Of a stretch of DNA of 64,000 nucleotides, positions 12,601 to 25,381 are shown in pieces (within the stretch, counting starts at the first letter, position 1; each line of letters opens with the position of its first letter). The notes beneath the pieces are model-generated. The model saw only the letters and a program-made list of their open reading frames with translations, was not told the origin of the DNA and did not search any database. The DNA lies in NCBI GenBank assembly GCA_003999685.1, contig CP021220.1, forward strand, positions 3,534,001-3,598,000. Reading direction: 5' to 3'. The DNA is from Taiwanofungus camphoratus. Its lineage: Eukaryota > Basidiomycota > Agaricomycetes > Polyporales > Taiwanofungaceae. The position numbers and the translations under genes are program-made.

Positions 12601-13546
12601 ATCTTCTACTAACATTCATACAAGTCTGATCGCCACGAATGCTACGTTCCGGGACATCGTGATTTCCCTTGCAGCCACTTATGGCCTTTACTTTATTGGA
12701 TCGTTCATTCATTTGGAACCGTGGCACATGTTCACGTCGTTCATACAGTATATGTTCCTTCTACCCAGCTGTGAGTTGGTGGTCTATCCTGTCTGCTGAG
12801 ACTAAGCTGACTGGTTTTTGATTGCAGACGTCAACATTCTAAGTGAGCATTTCCGACTGCAAAAACTCATAGGTTGGTTTGCTGACCGCTTTGAAGTGAT
12901 GTATGCGATGTGCAACCTGCACGATGTCACTTGGTGCTTTATTTATCTCGCTTGTACGCCATAATTGTTTCTAATGTCCAAAATATAGGGGTACCAAGGG
13001 TGACAATGGTGCTGCCAAAGACCTTGGTGGTGCCAAGAAAGTGCAAGGTCAGAATGGGAAGGAGCTTATGGAAGTCGAACTACCTACTGCTCGCGAAGAC
13101 GTCGATCAACTTTGGAACGCGTCTCGTTACGCCCTCTCGGTTAAACCGCCCGAAGAGAAGGAACACAGGGACGCAGCTACGAAGCAAGCGGACCACGACC
13201 GCAACAGCAGGACGAACGTCGTCCTTGCCTGGGTCGGAACTAACATGTATGTTCTTCAGCCGTCGGAGTCGGGTTATGTGTTCTGATGTAGAACATTACA
13301 GGCTCATGATTGTTATTTTCACTTCGAACTTTTTCACCAACTGGGTAGAGAAGCATGTCACAAGCGGCAACAATTCCACCTTCAACCCATACCTTAGTTT
13401 CTTGTTCTACTGCCTGTGGGTGCCATTGGTATTAATATTCTGCTCCAAACCTGTCTGACATGTATCGTGTCATCAGCGCTGGTCTCTCTGCTATCCGTTT
13501 CTTGGGGTCCACAAGCTACCTGATACTTCGACTCTTTGGTTACTAG
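9692..13546 (+). CDS. Chitin synthase (division 1, classes I-III type)
   Basis: Polytopic plasma-membrane glycosyltransferase that polymerises UDP-GlcNAc into chitin. ATG 9692 opens a Gln/Tyr/Pro-rich cytosolic N-terminus ([16 protein letters not shown]). The chitin-synthase N-terminal block [20 protein letters not shown] follows, then the catalytic domain: [70 protein letters not shown] and the hallmark [12 protein letters not shown] at about 11890. The C-terminus has several membrane spans ([39 protein letters not shown]). The last intron, 13417-13475, joins FLFYC to [17 protein letters not shown], ending LRLFGY at TAG 13544-13546. About 20 short introns; about 900 residues. Division 1 is clear, the exact class less so. 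Confidence 0.95.
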
Positions 13547-13971
13547 TGGAGGAGACACCCTTTTTATTTCTCTGTATTCATATGGTCCGACTGGGATCGA
13601 GTCTTCGCTGGTTCGGTAGATAGTATGCTAGCGGATTTGTTTCAATAACTTGTTCAATGGTTGTACTCGGAAATATACCCCGGATACCAATGTTCTCATT
13701 TTGTTCTGTATTTCCGACATTGTGAAGTATAAGTAGACGGTGCAGTCAAGCATCTGAGTGGGACTTGCAGGCTGATGCGTAAACCGCGATCATGGTCTCA
13801 CGTGCGACGACGCGACTGCCCTGACTGTCGGCGCTAAGTCGCGGTGCACGTTCACGTCCCCATAAGTATCCAGTCGCCGGTCTGCTCTGGCATGCGCCTG
13901 TTTTCTATAGACCTTATGAAGCGCTGAATTATTCGTTGTTTCGACCATTGCACCTTCAAGTCAGTTCTCCT
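13547..13971. other. Intergenic: chitin synthase 3' region and NTE1 promoter
   Basis: About 425 bp between two plus-strand genes. The stretch ends in a pyrimidine-rich leader just before the NTE1 ATG. No ORF or RNA gene seen. Confidence 0.5.
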
Positions 13972-16900
13972 ATGGACTCATCGGACCATGCGACAGACGG
14001 TGGTCGGCACCCTCTCATCCTTCTCTTGTCCGCCTTCTTCTGGGTAATACGTGCGTGTGTCTATTAGCAAGACCGGTGCCGGTCATGATTTAAGACTTCT
14101 TCAGTATGGATACTGTCCTGGATCAAGGCCCTCATTGCATTTGCGACGATTACTGTTCCGAGACTTATCTATGCTATACTGTCTTATTCCATGACACTGA
14201 CGGTACGGCTGCTCTTATGCTCCCTTTTGATCAATTTGATGGGCTGAGATGCTGCTCGCGATAACTGCAGCTTAACTTTTGGTCATTTGCTATCATTTTT
14301 GCTTTGTCTGCAGTTGCTTTGAACTATTGGATACGATTCCGATATCTCTATACCTACACGAAATTGAAAGAACCTCCCTTGCCCAAAGCAGATGCCCAAG
14401 AACTGCACCCTGACGTAAATACTCCGGATCAAATGCCTGCTTTTCATAACTATCTAGATGAGTTTTTGCAAGCTATCCGAGTTTTTGGGTTCCTCGAGAA
14501 ACCGGTATGTCTGTCAATCCTGCCCGTTTCTTGCTTGAATCCTTCTTAGTCAATAACCAATTAGGTCTTCCATGAACTCGCAAGACATTTACAAACACGT
14601 AGGCTTATTGCAAGTGATAGTTTGTCGCTCGACCAGGACAAAAGCTTCTATTGCGTCATCGATGGCACCGTTCAGGTATATGCCCGAACTGGGAAACCTA
14701 AACGGGGGGGCGAACGCGGCATATGGGACGAGGAAGAACTGAATGGTTACCAATTACTCAACCAAGTTGGGACTGGAGGGACGCTATCCAGTCTCTTCAC
14801 CATTCTCAGTTTGTTCACAGAGAATGTCAAACTTAGTTGGCAGGACGAGGATAGGCCTGACGATGAACTAGAGTCAGTCGGAAGACCTCCTTCGAGAACA
14901 ACTTTGCGTAATCGTTCTCACCGCTCGGATTCTGATGTCTCGAATCTCGATTTAGAGCCTTCACGGTCGGGTAGTCGTCGACCGTCGATTTCTTCGTCTG
15001 GGTCTACAGTCCACCCTGTAGGCGTTACCTCTCCTGGGGTCAGATCCTCTTCTATAGGCAGAGAGTACCCCGGAACAGCTGCAACCCAGTTCCCTACTAT
15101 GACCCGTCAGACGGCAAGTGTATCGACAGACAATGAAAGTCATTATAGTGTCATTGCCCGTGCCACTGAGGATAGTACTCTGGCCGTAATACCTGCCGAA
15201 GCATTTCGTAGACTGACCAGGAAATTTCCGAAAGCCACTGCTCACATCGTTCAGGGTAAGCACTCTGTTTGGGAACCCCGTATGAGATGATGACGAGTTG
15301 GTCAGTGATCTTGACCCGGTTCTCTCGAGTCACGTTCAATGCCGCACACAATTATCTTGGCCTGACAACCGAGGTCCTCCGCACTGAAAAAGCCATCAAT
15401 GACATTGCATGTCATCCGCTTCCCCCGTCGTTCTACGAAAGTGGTCTAAGGCAACTTCGACAACGATTTGACGGGATCACTATATCGGGTGACTCCGATT
15501 CGGAAAGTGACTACTTCAGCTTCGCAGGTCCATCCCAGGAGTCGCCAAAGATAGCTCTTCACACTGGAAGTGTCAAAAGCACAGTTACAGACAGTCCTCC
15601 CATGATGTACCAGTCTCCGTTCAAAGGCCAGACACCCCGTCAAACGGTGCAGGCTGGTGACCTGCATACTTCTACAGGTCGTACAAGTGAGTCCTACAGG
15701 CCTATCGCTCATTCCGTGAACACTAGCTTCGCTACTCGTGTCTCTCGAGAAGTCACACCTTCAGTACGTAAGGGGAATGCCCATGGAGCAAGACGCATGT
15801 CTGCGGATGATTTCGATCTTCGGGACGAAGTTATGTCATGTATAGCCAAGTCAATTGGTCTTATACAGCCTCCAATAAGTGGGGAAGAGTCCGTTGAAGC
15901 GTCGCCGGCTTTTCCTCCTAGCGACTCTAGGAGCCCGGTGTTCAAGTCCTCTTTCGGCTCTCTCTCGCTGTTGGAAATGGGCGACGACAGTGCATCAAAT
16001 GTGACCGGTACATCGTCATCGATCTTGACTGACGGCTACATGAGTGGGCTCGACAATGAAGTCGAAATTCTGTTTTTCCCCGCTGGCTCTATTCTAGCAC
16101 AAGCGGGAGAAAGGAATACGGGTACAGCGTTCTTCATTCGAGATTTGAATACACTTCTGACGAGGTGTTCCAGGTCTCTTCTACGTGATAGAGGGTTTCC
16201 TTGACATTCTATTGCCGTCGGAAAAGACTTCAAATTTTAGTGGTGGCAAGCCAAAATCCGCGACTGCAAACACGAGTCCTCATCAAGCCAAGACTGGTAG
16301 CTGTGGAGCTTCTACCACGCGCCAGAGGAAAGATTGGGACCAGAAACCTCTATTCACTGTAAACCCCGGTGGCATCGCTGGCTACTTATGTAAGCCTCCG
16401 TTCCAGATGATTCATGAACTCTTGTTGATATTGCTCTGCAGCATCGCTTTGCCAGACGGCGTCATATGTAGATATTGTCTCAAAGACTGATACGTATGTC
16501 GGATTCCTTCCATCACCTGCACTGGAACGTCTACTCGAGAAACGCCCTATTGTTTTGCTGACCCTTGCTAAGCGACTAATCTCATTACTGTCACCGCTTG
16601 GTGAGTCATCTATTTGAAGTAGTATGTGCCTTTCAACGCCAACTGACTTATCGCAGTCCTTCATATCGATGGCTCCTTAGACTGGGTGCAAGTGAATGCA
16701 GGTCAAGTCTTATGGCGTCCGAAAGACGTCAGTGACAGCTTCTACATAGTCATTAATGGTCGTCTTCGAACAATCACCGACAAAGAAAGTGGCGGAGTGC
16801 ACATTCTTGCAGAATACGGTCAGGGTGATACGGTAGGAGAACTTGACGTTGTCACTGGTTCTCCGCGCAGAAATACCGTGCACGCTATTCGTGACACAGA

Positions 16901-19430
16901 ATTGATCAGGATGCCACGGACATTGTTCAATGCTATATCCTCTGGGTAAGCTTCCTGTCGTGTTGTATCGAGAAATCTCACTGACGTGCTTTTCAAGGAA
17001 TTCTCGAACGACTGCACAGTGAGCTGAGCTCCCGATATTCGCAATATCTACTCCACTCACAGTTTCTCCCAGATTGCTGCGTATGATTGCCTCGCGGGTT
17101 AGGGTTGAGATAGACTCTTCTTCAAGGAGTCTACCGTCTGAGGCTTCCCGCAGTAATATTAACTTGAAGACTGTCGCCATCCTACCTGTGTCACGTCATA
17201 TTCCGGTAGACGTTTTCGCGCGAAAGCTATATGCGGCTCTAGAAGGCATAGGCGCACCGACCTCTTATCTCAATCAGGCCTCAGTATCAGACCACTTGGG
17301 GCGCCATGCATTTACGAGAATGGGAAAGCTCAAGGCTGCGGGCTGGCTGGCTGAACAGGAGCAGCGGTATAGAATAGTTCTTTATGTCGCTGATTCTCCT
17401 GTTAGCAGCTCTTGGACCCAGACATGCATTCGACAGGTAAGTACGTCTCGTATGCATCGTGCCAGCCTAACTGTACATCTTAGGCAGACTGTGTGATGGT
17501 CGTGGGAATGGGTGATGACCCCAGCATTGGAGAATATGAACGATTAATGCTTTCCCTCAAGACCACTGCTAGGAAGGAACTTATCTTACTTCATCCAGAT
17601 CGTTCCGTCGTACCAGGGTCCACCCGTGAATGGTTGAAGGTAATTCCTGGTTCTCAGATTGAAACCTACATCTGAGTTTCATCTTAAGAATCGCCCCTGG
17701 GTACATCAACATATACATGTCGAACTTCCAGTACGCCCCCCACCTACTTCAACTATCGATACATGCTCATACCTTCTGTAGGGCATTGTTGCGTCTGTGC
17801 CTCGCGCTGTTGCTGTGCCGCAAGATCCAGCAGCTGTTGCTGCTCTCAGAAACCTCAAAGACAAGGTGCAAAGTGGGATACAGAAATACAGGGGAGGGTC
17901 TACGAACGTGCGCCCTCAGCGGACCCCACACATGAGCGACTTCGCACGGCTTGCAAGGAGAATCTGTGGCAGGTCCATTGGCATAGTCCTTGGGGGTGGC
18001 GGAGCGCGCGGTATCTCACATTTGGTGCTTTGGAACAGCTGAGAACCGTGAATCGATCCTGACTTTGTTCCAGGGTGTTTTGCGCGCATTGGAAGAATAT
18101 AACATACCTATCGATCTTGTGGGAGGTATGACGATCCCAATTTGTGGTGAATGCCTTGCTCATTAGTCTTGTTCAGGTACCAGCATGGGAGCCCTTGTTG
18201 GCGGTCTTTATGCTCGTGAAGGGGATATTTTGTCCAGCGCTGGCCGAACAAAGCAGTTCAGTGGCAGAATGGCAAACTTCTGGAGAATGCTGTCCGATGT
18301 CACATACCCTATAGTTGCTTATACAACCGTATGTGGTAGTGTTTCTGTGAAGAAATCTGTTTAGCATCTCACAAAAATTTCTAGGGCCATGAATTTAATC
18401 GATCGATTTATAAGGCAAGAAAACATGCTCAAGGTTTTCTATCCGGGTTACCTAAACCTACTTCCACAGGCATTCTACGATCTCCACATTGAAGACATGT
18501 GGCTTCCGTATTTTTGTAATACGACGAATATAAACACTTCTCGTATGGAAATCCACGAGACTGGTTATGCGTGGAGATTCATTCGTGAGTCAGTAAGTTA
18601 ACTTACTCACACGTCATACCAAATCAATCTATAAAGGGGCATCAATGACATTGGTGGGACTGGTTCCTCCCTTGTGTGATAATGGGAACATGCTCGTGGA
18701 TGGTGGTTACAGTGAGTTGTCGTCGATGATTACTTGCGCTTCGTTGATTAATTATTCTCTAGTCGATAATCTGCCGGTGTGTGACTTTGTATTGTGCTTA
18801 GATAACAGTTAACTGCTTTCGCTAGGTCTCTACTATGATGTCAATGGGAGCCAGTGCGGTCATTGCCTGTGACGTCGGATCCGTCAGCGGCTTATTACAA
18901 TTTCTTTCACGATCCTATGAACTGATTCATTGACAGATCGATGACAACTCACCTCGGAATTTTGGAGATTCAGTATCGGGGTGGTGGCTTTTCATGAACC
19001 GTTGGAATCCCTTTTCGAATGCTCGAAGCGTCCCAGCAATCACAGAACTTCAGAGTCGTCTCGCCTAGTAAGCATCCTGTTCATTCCTACAAGACTTGAT
19101 GTGGAAGACTCGTCTTCATGACAGTGTGTCGAGCGTGAAGACCTTGGAGGAAGCTAAAGTTGCCACAGGCTGTCTGTACATGGGTATGCCTGTGCAAGAG
19201 GTTAGCAATCTTCTACTTTAGTCATACAACCATACTGATGCCCATCCCAGTTCAGTACTTTACAATTTGGAAAGTTTGAAGACATTCAGAAAAAGGGCTA
19301 CCATGCGGCCATAAACTTTCTTATGAAGTGGGACGAGGAAGGGCGTTTGCCATCTGCATTCATTGGAGATGGAAGCGCCTCTACGACAAGCAAGACACGA
19401 GGGAAAAGTGCACGTCGAAATTCAATATGA
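13972..19430 (+). CDS. NTE1: Lysophospholipase NTE1 (neuropathy target esterase, patatin family)
   Basis: ER membrane serine hydrolase that deacylates phosphatidylcholine to glycerophosphocholine. ATG 13972 ([16 protein letters not shown]) starts an N-terminal membrane anchor over three exons ([45 protein letters not shown]). Cyclic-nucleotide-binding-like domains follow ([49 protein letters not shown]), separated by long Ser-rich linkers. The patatin domain has the glycine-rich oxyanion loop [12 protein letters not shown] (about 17985), the nucleophile elbow [10 protein letters not shown] spliced across 18127-18178, and the DGG catalytic aspartate (MLVDGGYIDNLPV, about 18700). It ends [10 protein letters not shown] at TGA 19428-19430. 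About 20 introns, estimated 1,450 residues, the usual fungal size. All catalytic elements are present. Confidence 0.95.
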
Positions 19431-19658
19431 TTAGGTGGCAAAAGTTTGACGGACTAATGCTACATCGCTTACACCAGGTTAGACCTGACGATGACTCGGA
19501 ATCTTACCAAAGTTCATAGAATATTATTATATCTAGCTGCCCCAGAAACCAAACCATCGATACAAAGACATGTGAATGCGATTTTATTGGACTAGTCCAC
19601 TGTATATTAGATTAAAAATAGATATATTAAGTTGGTTTCCAAGAATGAAGCACTATGG

Positions 19659-21070
19659 TCATCGCGTTGACAAGGTCGTTGCGATATACCGTAAAATAGG
19701 CCAAAGAATGCACTTGGTCGGACTTAACCCCTCAGGAATGATAGGTGCACCTACTATTGTGATGCCTCTGCTATACCAAGCATCGGCTATCGAAGGTGTA
19801 GACGGATTAATAGTTGTCCAAAAGGAAGAGAATATGGGACGTACTGAACATCTGCCCTAGACCGAGAACGAAAAAAGCTGTCCATGCTCTCCCTGCCAGA
19901 CCTCCCACCCTCCTACCAGTTTTCTGTCTCCATACTCTCTCCATGATCATGCCAATTCCCTGTAATACAAACCAGACTGTAGTGCGATGGTCCAAACCCT
20001 TGCCATAAGTGTAGGTTGTCACTTCGTGAAATAAGCCTGAGACTAGAAAAGTTCCCATGACCATCCCAATATCCCCAGCAAGCCACCGCCCAGGATATCC
20101 CCCGAATACCAGACATGTCCGTTTTAGTCCTTGATGCCATCGCTTACCCCAGAATTCGTGAAGCGAACAAGATTCCCAAGGACTATCGGAGAACGGCGGC
20201 CACGCTGACGGAGAGTGATCCAAGGCTGCAACTGCGAACAGGGCGAAAAAGTCGTAGCACAGATCAAGGCACTTTATGAGAAAAATGCCCGTGGCAGTGT
20301 GGACGGTAGTTGAAACCGTGTAGCGCCAGAAAAAAGGAAGGTCGGATCGAAAGATTGAACCACCCTGTACGGTCCCGATGCCAGGAAGAAGCCGTATATA
20401 CGCATCACAGAAATCGACGATAAGAATATGTTTGAGTAGGGAGGTCGCAGTGGCTTTGAGAAAGGCTTCCCGCTCTGCTGGGCGATAATTGCGTGGGACA
20501 TAAACACCTCGGCCAAAGTCCCACCCTAAACCTCTCAGAGCGAGACCTGCTTCCAGTCCGTCTGACATCCATGCGGGCAGAAGACGATAAACATGAGGCT
20601 TGATGTCGGTTTCGACCACTGGGGCAGACCCATCCTCAAAAGGAATGGTTACTACATCATCCATCTGCCGTAATTTCTTCTCGCCGACCTTGAATATACC
20701 GTCTTTTGCAAACGCAAATTGACAAGAATGAGCTATCACAATGAGAGCCAGCATGCCTTGACAGAGAACCCGAACTTCAGTTAAAATATCAAAGGAAAGC
20801 ATTGACACCCACATCTGTCTCGATCAGTGATGTAGTGTTCAGTGTTCTGTGACTTGTAACGATAAGCGCAGTGAATGGCCATCACGACGACAACTGGGAG
20901 AAGAAATAAACGCAGCAATTGCGTATTTTTCCTTCGCGCGAGGTATGACATGAGAAGATATGGTATTATATAAATGAAGGCATCGGGGAGGGTCTGCACT
21001 GTCAAGAGCTCGCAATCTTGCGGAAGCGGGACAAGTTTTCTAAAGGCACGATGCACGACATAATACAACC
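19659..21070 (-). CDS. Wax-synthase-like membrane O-acyltransferase (MBOAT relative)
   Basis: Polytopic acyltransferase of the fungal wax synthase domain family; substrate unknown. The main exon carries IPFEDGSAPVVETDIKP, LRGLGWDFGRGVYVP and the signature SPWESCSLHEFWGKRWHQGL, followed by the presumed catalytic histidine in SGLFHEVTTY. An open frame stops at 19807, but a canonical 58-bp intron (19787-19844) joins GLGQMF to TDAWYSRGITIVGAPIIPEG, matching the family's usual DAW segment and extending the protein about 40 residues to TGA 19659-19661. Several hydrophobic spans are visible (DAFIYIIPYLLMSYL; LLPVVVVMAIHCAYRY). The 5' end is not resolved: the exon starting near 21070 has no in-frame ATG at its left end and follows a good acceptor, so an upstream start exon is likely. 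The junction near 20815-20850 is also uncertain. Confidence 0.82.
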
Positions 21071-21557
21071 TGCAGAAAGGATGTCAACACTTCACAATGG
21101 CCATAGACACGAAATGCGTCTACGTAACTGGCCAAGGGATGTCGACATCCTCTTTCCGAGGACACCAGGGTAGTGATTGCTTCTGTCCGTTCAAAGTTGA
21201 AAGAGAGTAGGGTGAACGCTGTCAAAGTATGTTGTATGTTCCGCAGAGACAGTCGTAACAAGCATCAGGCAGCATCGTAATAAATATCGGAACCGGTACA
21301 ACAGCCGCCTCTTCTCCGACATGCCGGGCTAGTGCTCCGCGATGGTCACAGTTCCCGCAGCTGATAAGAAGCTCCAGGCGCGAAGGAAGGATGCTGGCTG
21401 TTAAGCTTCTCTGAGGGGAGGCGCATAGCGAAATTCGACGAATTAGATGTTTACACGAGTCACTTGAGCTTGATTGTCTTGCACCACCACACCTCGGAGG
21501 TGGCGTTCGTCAAACGCGTCGACGCGTGCGGTGACCAGACGGCGACTGTACATACGC
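21071..21557. promoter_or_regulatory. VPS33 upstream region with a tight ACGCGT pair
   Basis: Divergent spacer between the acyltransferase gene (whose unresolved 5' exon may lie here) and VPS33. Two ACGCGT hexamers sit 2 bp apart at 21514-21519 and 21522-21527, about 30-45 bp upstream of the VPS33 ATG. ACGCGT is the MluI cell-cycle box bound by MBF-type factors in yeasts, but this position is close enough to the ATG to be transcribed leader, so a regulatory role is only a suggestion. Confidence 0.35.
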
Positions 21558-24314
21558 ATGGCTACTCCCTCCTCAACGTCGGAGGATCCAACAAATCAAG
21601 GCGGCAATGGAGAAATAATTTTGGATGTTTCTGTCTTGAAAGAGCTAGCAAAGAAAGGTCTCATTGATGCATTCAATGCGGTATGCTTGTCATCTCGCGC
21701 GGTTGCCACCAGCCCGAGTATTCAGACGACCGTTTTCACTTACTAGGTCAACGGGGCAAAGACCCTCGTCCTTGATCCTACATTGGCTGGTCCCCTTGGT
21801 CTTGTTACAGAAGTGGCACTCCTCAAGGTTAACACGTCGTCTAGTAGTCCTTACCATATTGCTGAATAGTATCTGATAGCACCATGGAGTTGACAAGATG
21901 TTCTGGCTTGAGCCCGGACCTCTCTCTGCTACAACAACCAACATCATCTACCTGTGCAGACCACTCGTCAAGTGGACTAAGATCATAGCTGGTCAGTCAT
22001 TGATTTGGAAGCGACCCTTGTCACATTGAACGGTTTCTCGCATCGCCAGACCAGCTAAAGCGACATTCGAGGGAATCTCAGAAGCACATATATACATTGC
22101 TGCTCGTACCCAGAACGTCAACGCTAGTCACTCGAATACTTGAAGAGGAGGGTGTCCTGGGGGACATCACCATTTCCTCCTACAACCTTCAATTCATTCC
22201 CCTGGCAGATGATGTCATCTCATTAGAAAATGGCAATGCGTTTAAGGAGTTATGGGTCGTAAGTGGCAATATTCTGAACCTCAAGCACTAGTTTGATACT
22301 GGAGACTTCTAGGACGGGGATGAGACAGTCATATATAACTCCATGCAGGCGCTCGTTACGCTCCAGAAATTGTACGGTCTCTTCCCTCGTGTAGTGGGAA
22401 AGGGTCATTACGCAGCAGTAAGCGTTTCCCTTGATAGTCATGCGTCTTCCTTCACAAATAAGTAGCGTTTAGCAGCCCTGATGACTCGTCAACTCCCTCA
22501 CGTCTCTATCGATGACAACTCCAGCTCCCTCCTCGGTGCACATTCAGAACGAGTGGATTCGCTCATCATCATAGACCGAGCAGCCGACATGATAACCCCG
22601 TTGCTCACCCAGCTTACCTATGAAGGACTCATAGATGAGCTGATTGGCATTAAAAACTGTACCTGCCACTTTCTTGTCCTAAATTTTTGTCTTCTGACGA
22701 GCGACTAGCACATGTGGAACTACCGGCTTCCTTGATAACTCCACCGATCGCTCCTGAACAGCCAAATGCGGCAGCTTCTTCGACAACTCCAGCTCCCACA
22801 CCTGTGCCGACCCTAACGAAGGAGAAGAGGAAGAAGCACCATCTGACGACTTCTACAGACCCACTCCTGTCAGAACTGAGGGACCTCAATTTCTCTTCTG
22901 TAGGCAGGAAACTAAATCAAGTAGCTAAGCGACTCGATAAAGACTACAAGGTCAGCTTCATCAGACATGTTTAAGATATCGTCTTATCCCCGCTTTAGCT
23001 TAGGCACCAAGCGAAAACGGTGGCGCAGCTACGAGATTTTGTTGGTAAATTGGGCGGTCTGCAGTCTGAACATCAGTCATTGAGGCTTCGTGAGTAATAT
23101 TCAAGTTTATGTGGACCAAATCCTCATATCAGACTTCCAGATACTGGTCTATCTGAGATGCTGGTCCCTCTGACTCGCACCGAACAATTCAACAGATCTC
23201 TCGAAATACAGCAGAGTAAGTCAACAGCACAGCTCATATTCGAAGGCCAATAATGCCATCATTCTTGCTAGACCTTCTTGCATCGTATGAGATGTCAGCG
23301 CAATTAACCGCAATCGAAGAGATGATTGCTCAAGGCGCCGACATGCAGATGGTAGTTAGGCTAGTCTGTCTAGCGAGCATCATCACGGGAGGTATCAAGA
23401 GCAAGACCCTCGAGCATCTCAAACGAGAAATTCTGCAGGTCCAGTGCCATGCTCCTGTGTATTTGGCAACGTCTAATTCCGTGTTTTTCACAGGCATACG
23501 GTTATAACCTTTTGCCTTTACTTCTCTCGTTATCATCACCGCCATTGTCCATTTTACTCCCTAATCCCCTTCCGCCGTCCACGCCACCGTCCGTGGCGGC
23601 TTCGAAATACCCATATGCATCTCTCAGAAAGTCACTCCGCTTACTCATTGAAGACCAAGATAACCTGGATGATATGGAAAACGACATCAGCTACGTGTAC
23701 TCTGGATATGCACCCATCAGCGTTCGACTCGTTCAATGTGTCGCGCAGAAGGGTGGCGTTTTGAGCAATCCTGCCGCGGAAAAGGAGAAGAAGTCAAATG
23801 AAAATCCTAATGGAGGAAAGATAAAGGGATCGTCCGTTGGGAAGGTTCAGGCGCATCCCATAGTCGGGTGGAAAGGTTTTGAGGACGTGGTCGCGAACAT
23901 TCCCGGAGATACTATCGATATTGTGCAAAACGTGCCAGGACAGCTGGACGGTGCTGGTTCACTAGCTACTTCATTGGGTATGTGCTTGACGTGACTGGCT
24001 TGTGTAATATGTCGTTGACTTCCCACTTTCTATTTTCAGCCATGTCGAGGGAACAACCAACAACGACAGTCGTATTTTTCCTGGGCGGTTGCACATACAC
24101 CGAGATCGCTGCTTTGAGGTGGGTCGGCCGGCAGAGTCGAGGTAAGAGCAATTCATCATTGGCCGCGGAATACCGTACTCAACGCCCACTGCCTTCCGTA
24201 GGTCGCAAAATTGTGGTTGCCACGACCGGTATTATCAGCGGAGCTAGCCTGATAGAGAGCCTAGCGGGCGTCGAGCGCACAGCCACCAACTCAAAGGATG
24301 CTGGGTTGTCGTGA
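21558..24314 (+). CDS. VPS33: Vacuolar protein sorting 33 (Sec1/Munc18 family, HOPS/CORVET subunit)
   Basis: SM-family protein that templates SNARE pairing inside the HOPS and CORVET tethers at endosomes and vacuoles. ATG 21558 ([16 protein letters not shown]) is favoured over an in-frame upstream ATG at 21474 because the extra residues are Arg/Thr-rich and look like leader. Exons give [75 protein letters not shown], and [20 protein letters not shown] (the SM-typical [23 protein letters not shown] block, spanning about 22540-22655). Later are [31 protein letters not shown] and [17 protein letters not shown], ending [14 protein letters not shown] low-complexity Pro/Thr/Ala insert follows the TPLLTQ block. 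Length and order are complete. Confidence 0.95.
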
Positions 24315-25066
24315 AGGAAGGCATGTCGGGTGGTCCGAAGCCGTCGCTGGGAGTGGGTGCACTTCTTGGCTGCCTATATATGTAGTGAGACACCGTGCGT
24401 GGGTTTTTTTTGGCAGACTATAAACACCAGACGCAGATCGTTGTATTCTCCCACAAATCTGTTACAAATCTGCAAACTATACTTCTTATGATGCTTATGA
24501 TGTCGTTGGAGACGCGCCTAGGCTAGATTTGTGACTCCGTGTAACGCGACGCACTGCTGAACAGAGGTCTGGAGACTAGGACCTCAGATGTGGGTCCCAA
24601 TGAAGAAAAAAATGGAAGAAAAGTCCAGGGCTAGATATTTTGTTGAACTTGCATTCTAGATGTGTTTTCGGGTCATGAAGTGTTAGTCTTGTCATACATT
24701 TTCATATCATGTGGGGAAATCAAGGAGCTACTGGTGGTGATCTTTCTATTGGTAGTCTACCAGTAGTACTGGTAGACCAAGAACTTTCTGTGAGTACAGA
24801 GTGCCCGGGGGAACGGGACGTGCGGGGAACTGTGATCGAAGCGTGCTGGACGAGACTAAACCTGTCACTTCAATTTCTGGGCACGTATAAGGCCCCTGAC
24901 TTCGAGACTATGCGTCACCATCTTTCCCCCCTCAACTATATCCTTCGCTCCCCCAGCAGGAGGATAAATTTTGACTAAATTTCAGATTACTTGGTGAGCT
25001 ATTTATTATGTGGATTTCTTCAGGGGTCGCAGTCTCATGATATTCACGTTACCATAGCTATCATTC
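24315..25066. other. Intergenic with a 9-bp-arm palindrome
   Basis: VPS33 3' region and the promoter of the small YABBY-like gene. A perfect inverted repeat lies at 24755-24777: GTCTACCAG, 5-nt spacer TAGTA, CTGGTAGAC. The 89-codon ORF at 24709-24978 shows no conserved feature. Confidence 0.45.
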
Positions 25067-25381
25067 ATGGTCGTTAATACGCAGAGCGGCAATCGTGATG
25101 CGGCCAAGAAATCAAAGAAGAGTATGTCCCAATTTCTACGAGAATTCAAGTCGGTGCTAAATCGGTATTTGCAGGAAAGTCCACTGGGGGGCGCAAAAAG
25201 CTCACGGACTTCAACAAGTTCATGCAAACGGAAGTTGCTCGGCTGAAGGAAGAGAGTCCCGATATGCCTCACAAGGATAGGTACGTGCGTAGCACTCAAT
25301 GCAACGTGGGCACGCTAACCCGAGGATCCGCACAGGTTCAAGTTGGTCATTGAGAATTGGAACAAGCAGAAAGAGAAGTAG
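25067..25381 (+). CDS. Small YABBY/HMG-box-like protein, three exons
   Basis: A 68-residue basic protein too fragmented for simple ORF finding. Exon 1 is 25067-25121 (MVVNTQSGNRDAAKKSKK), intron 25122-25174, exon 2 25175-25280 (TDFNKFMQTEVARLKEESPD, then MPHKDR), intron 25281-25335, exon 3 25336-25381 (FKLVIENWNKQKEK, TAG). Both introns are canonical (GTATGT..GCAG; GTACGT..ACAG) and keep frame. The pattern of a lysine-rich N-terminus, YNKFM-like helix, KxxxPxxxHKxRF and a tryptophan in the last helix matches the HMG-box-like YABBY domain found in small fungal proteins, presumed DNA-binding and nuclear. Family assignment is by motif memory; the gene model is well supported by splice sites and frame. 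Confidence 0.78.
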
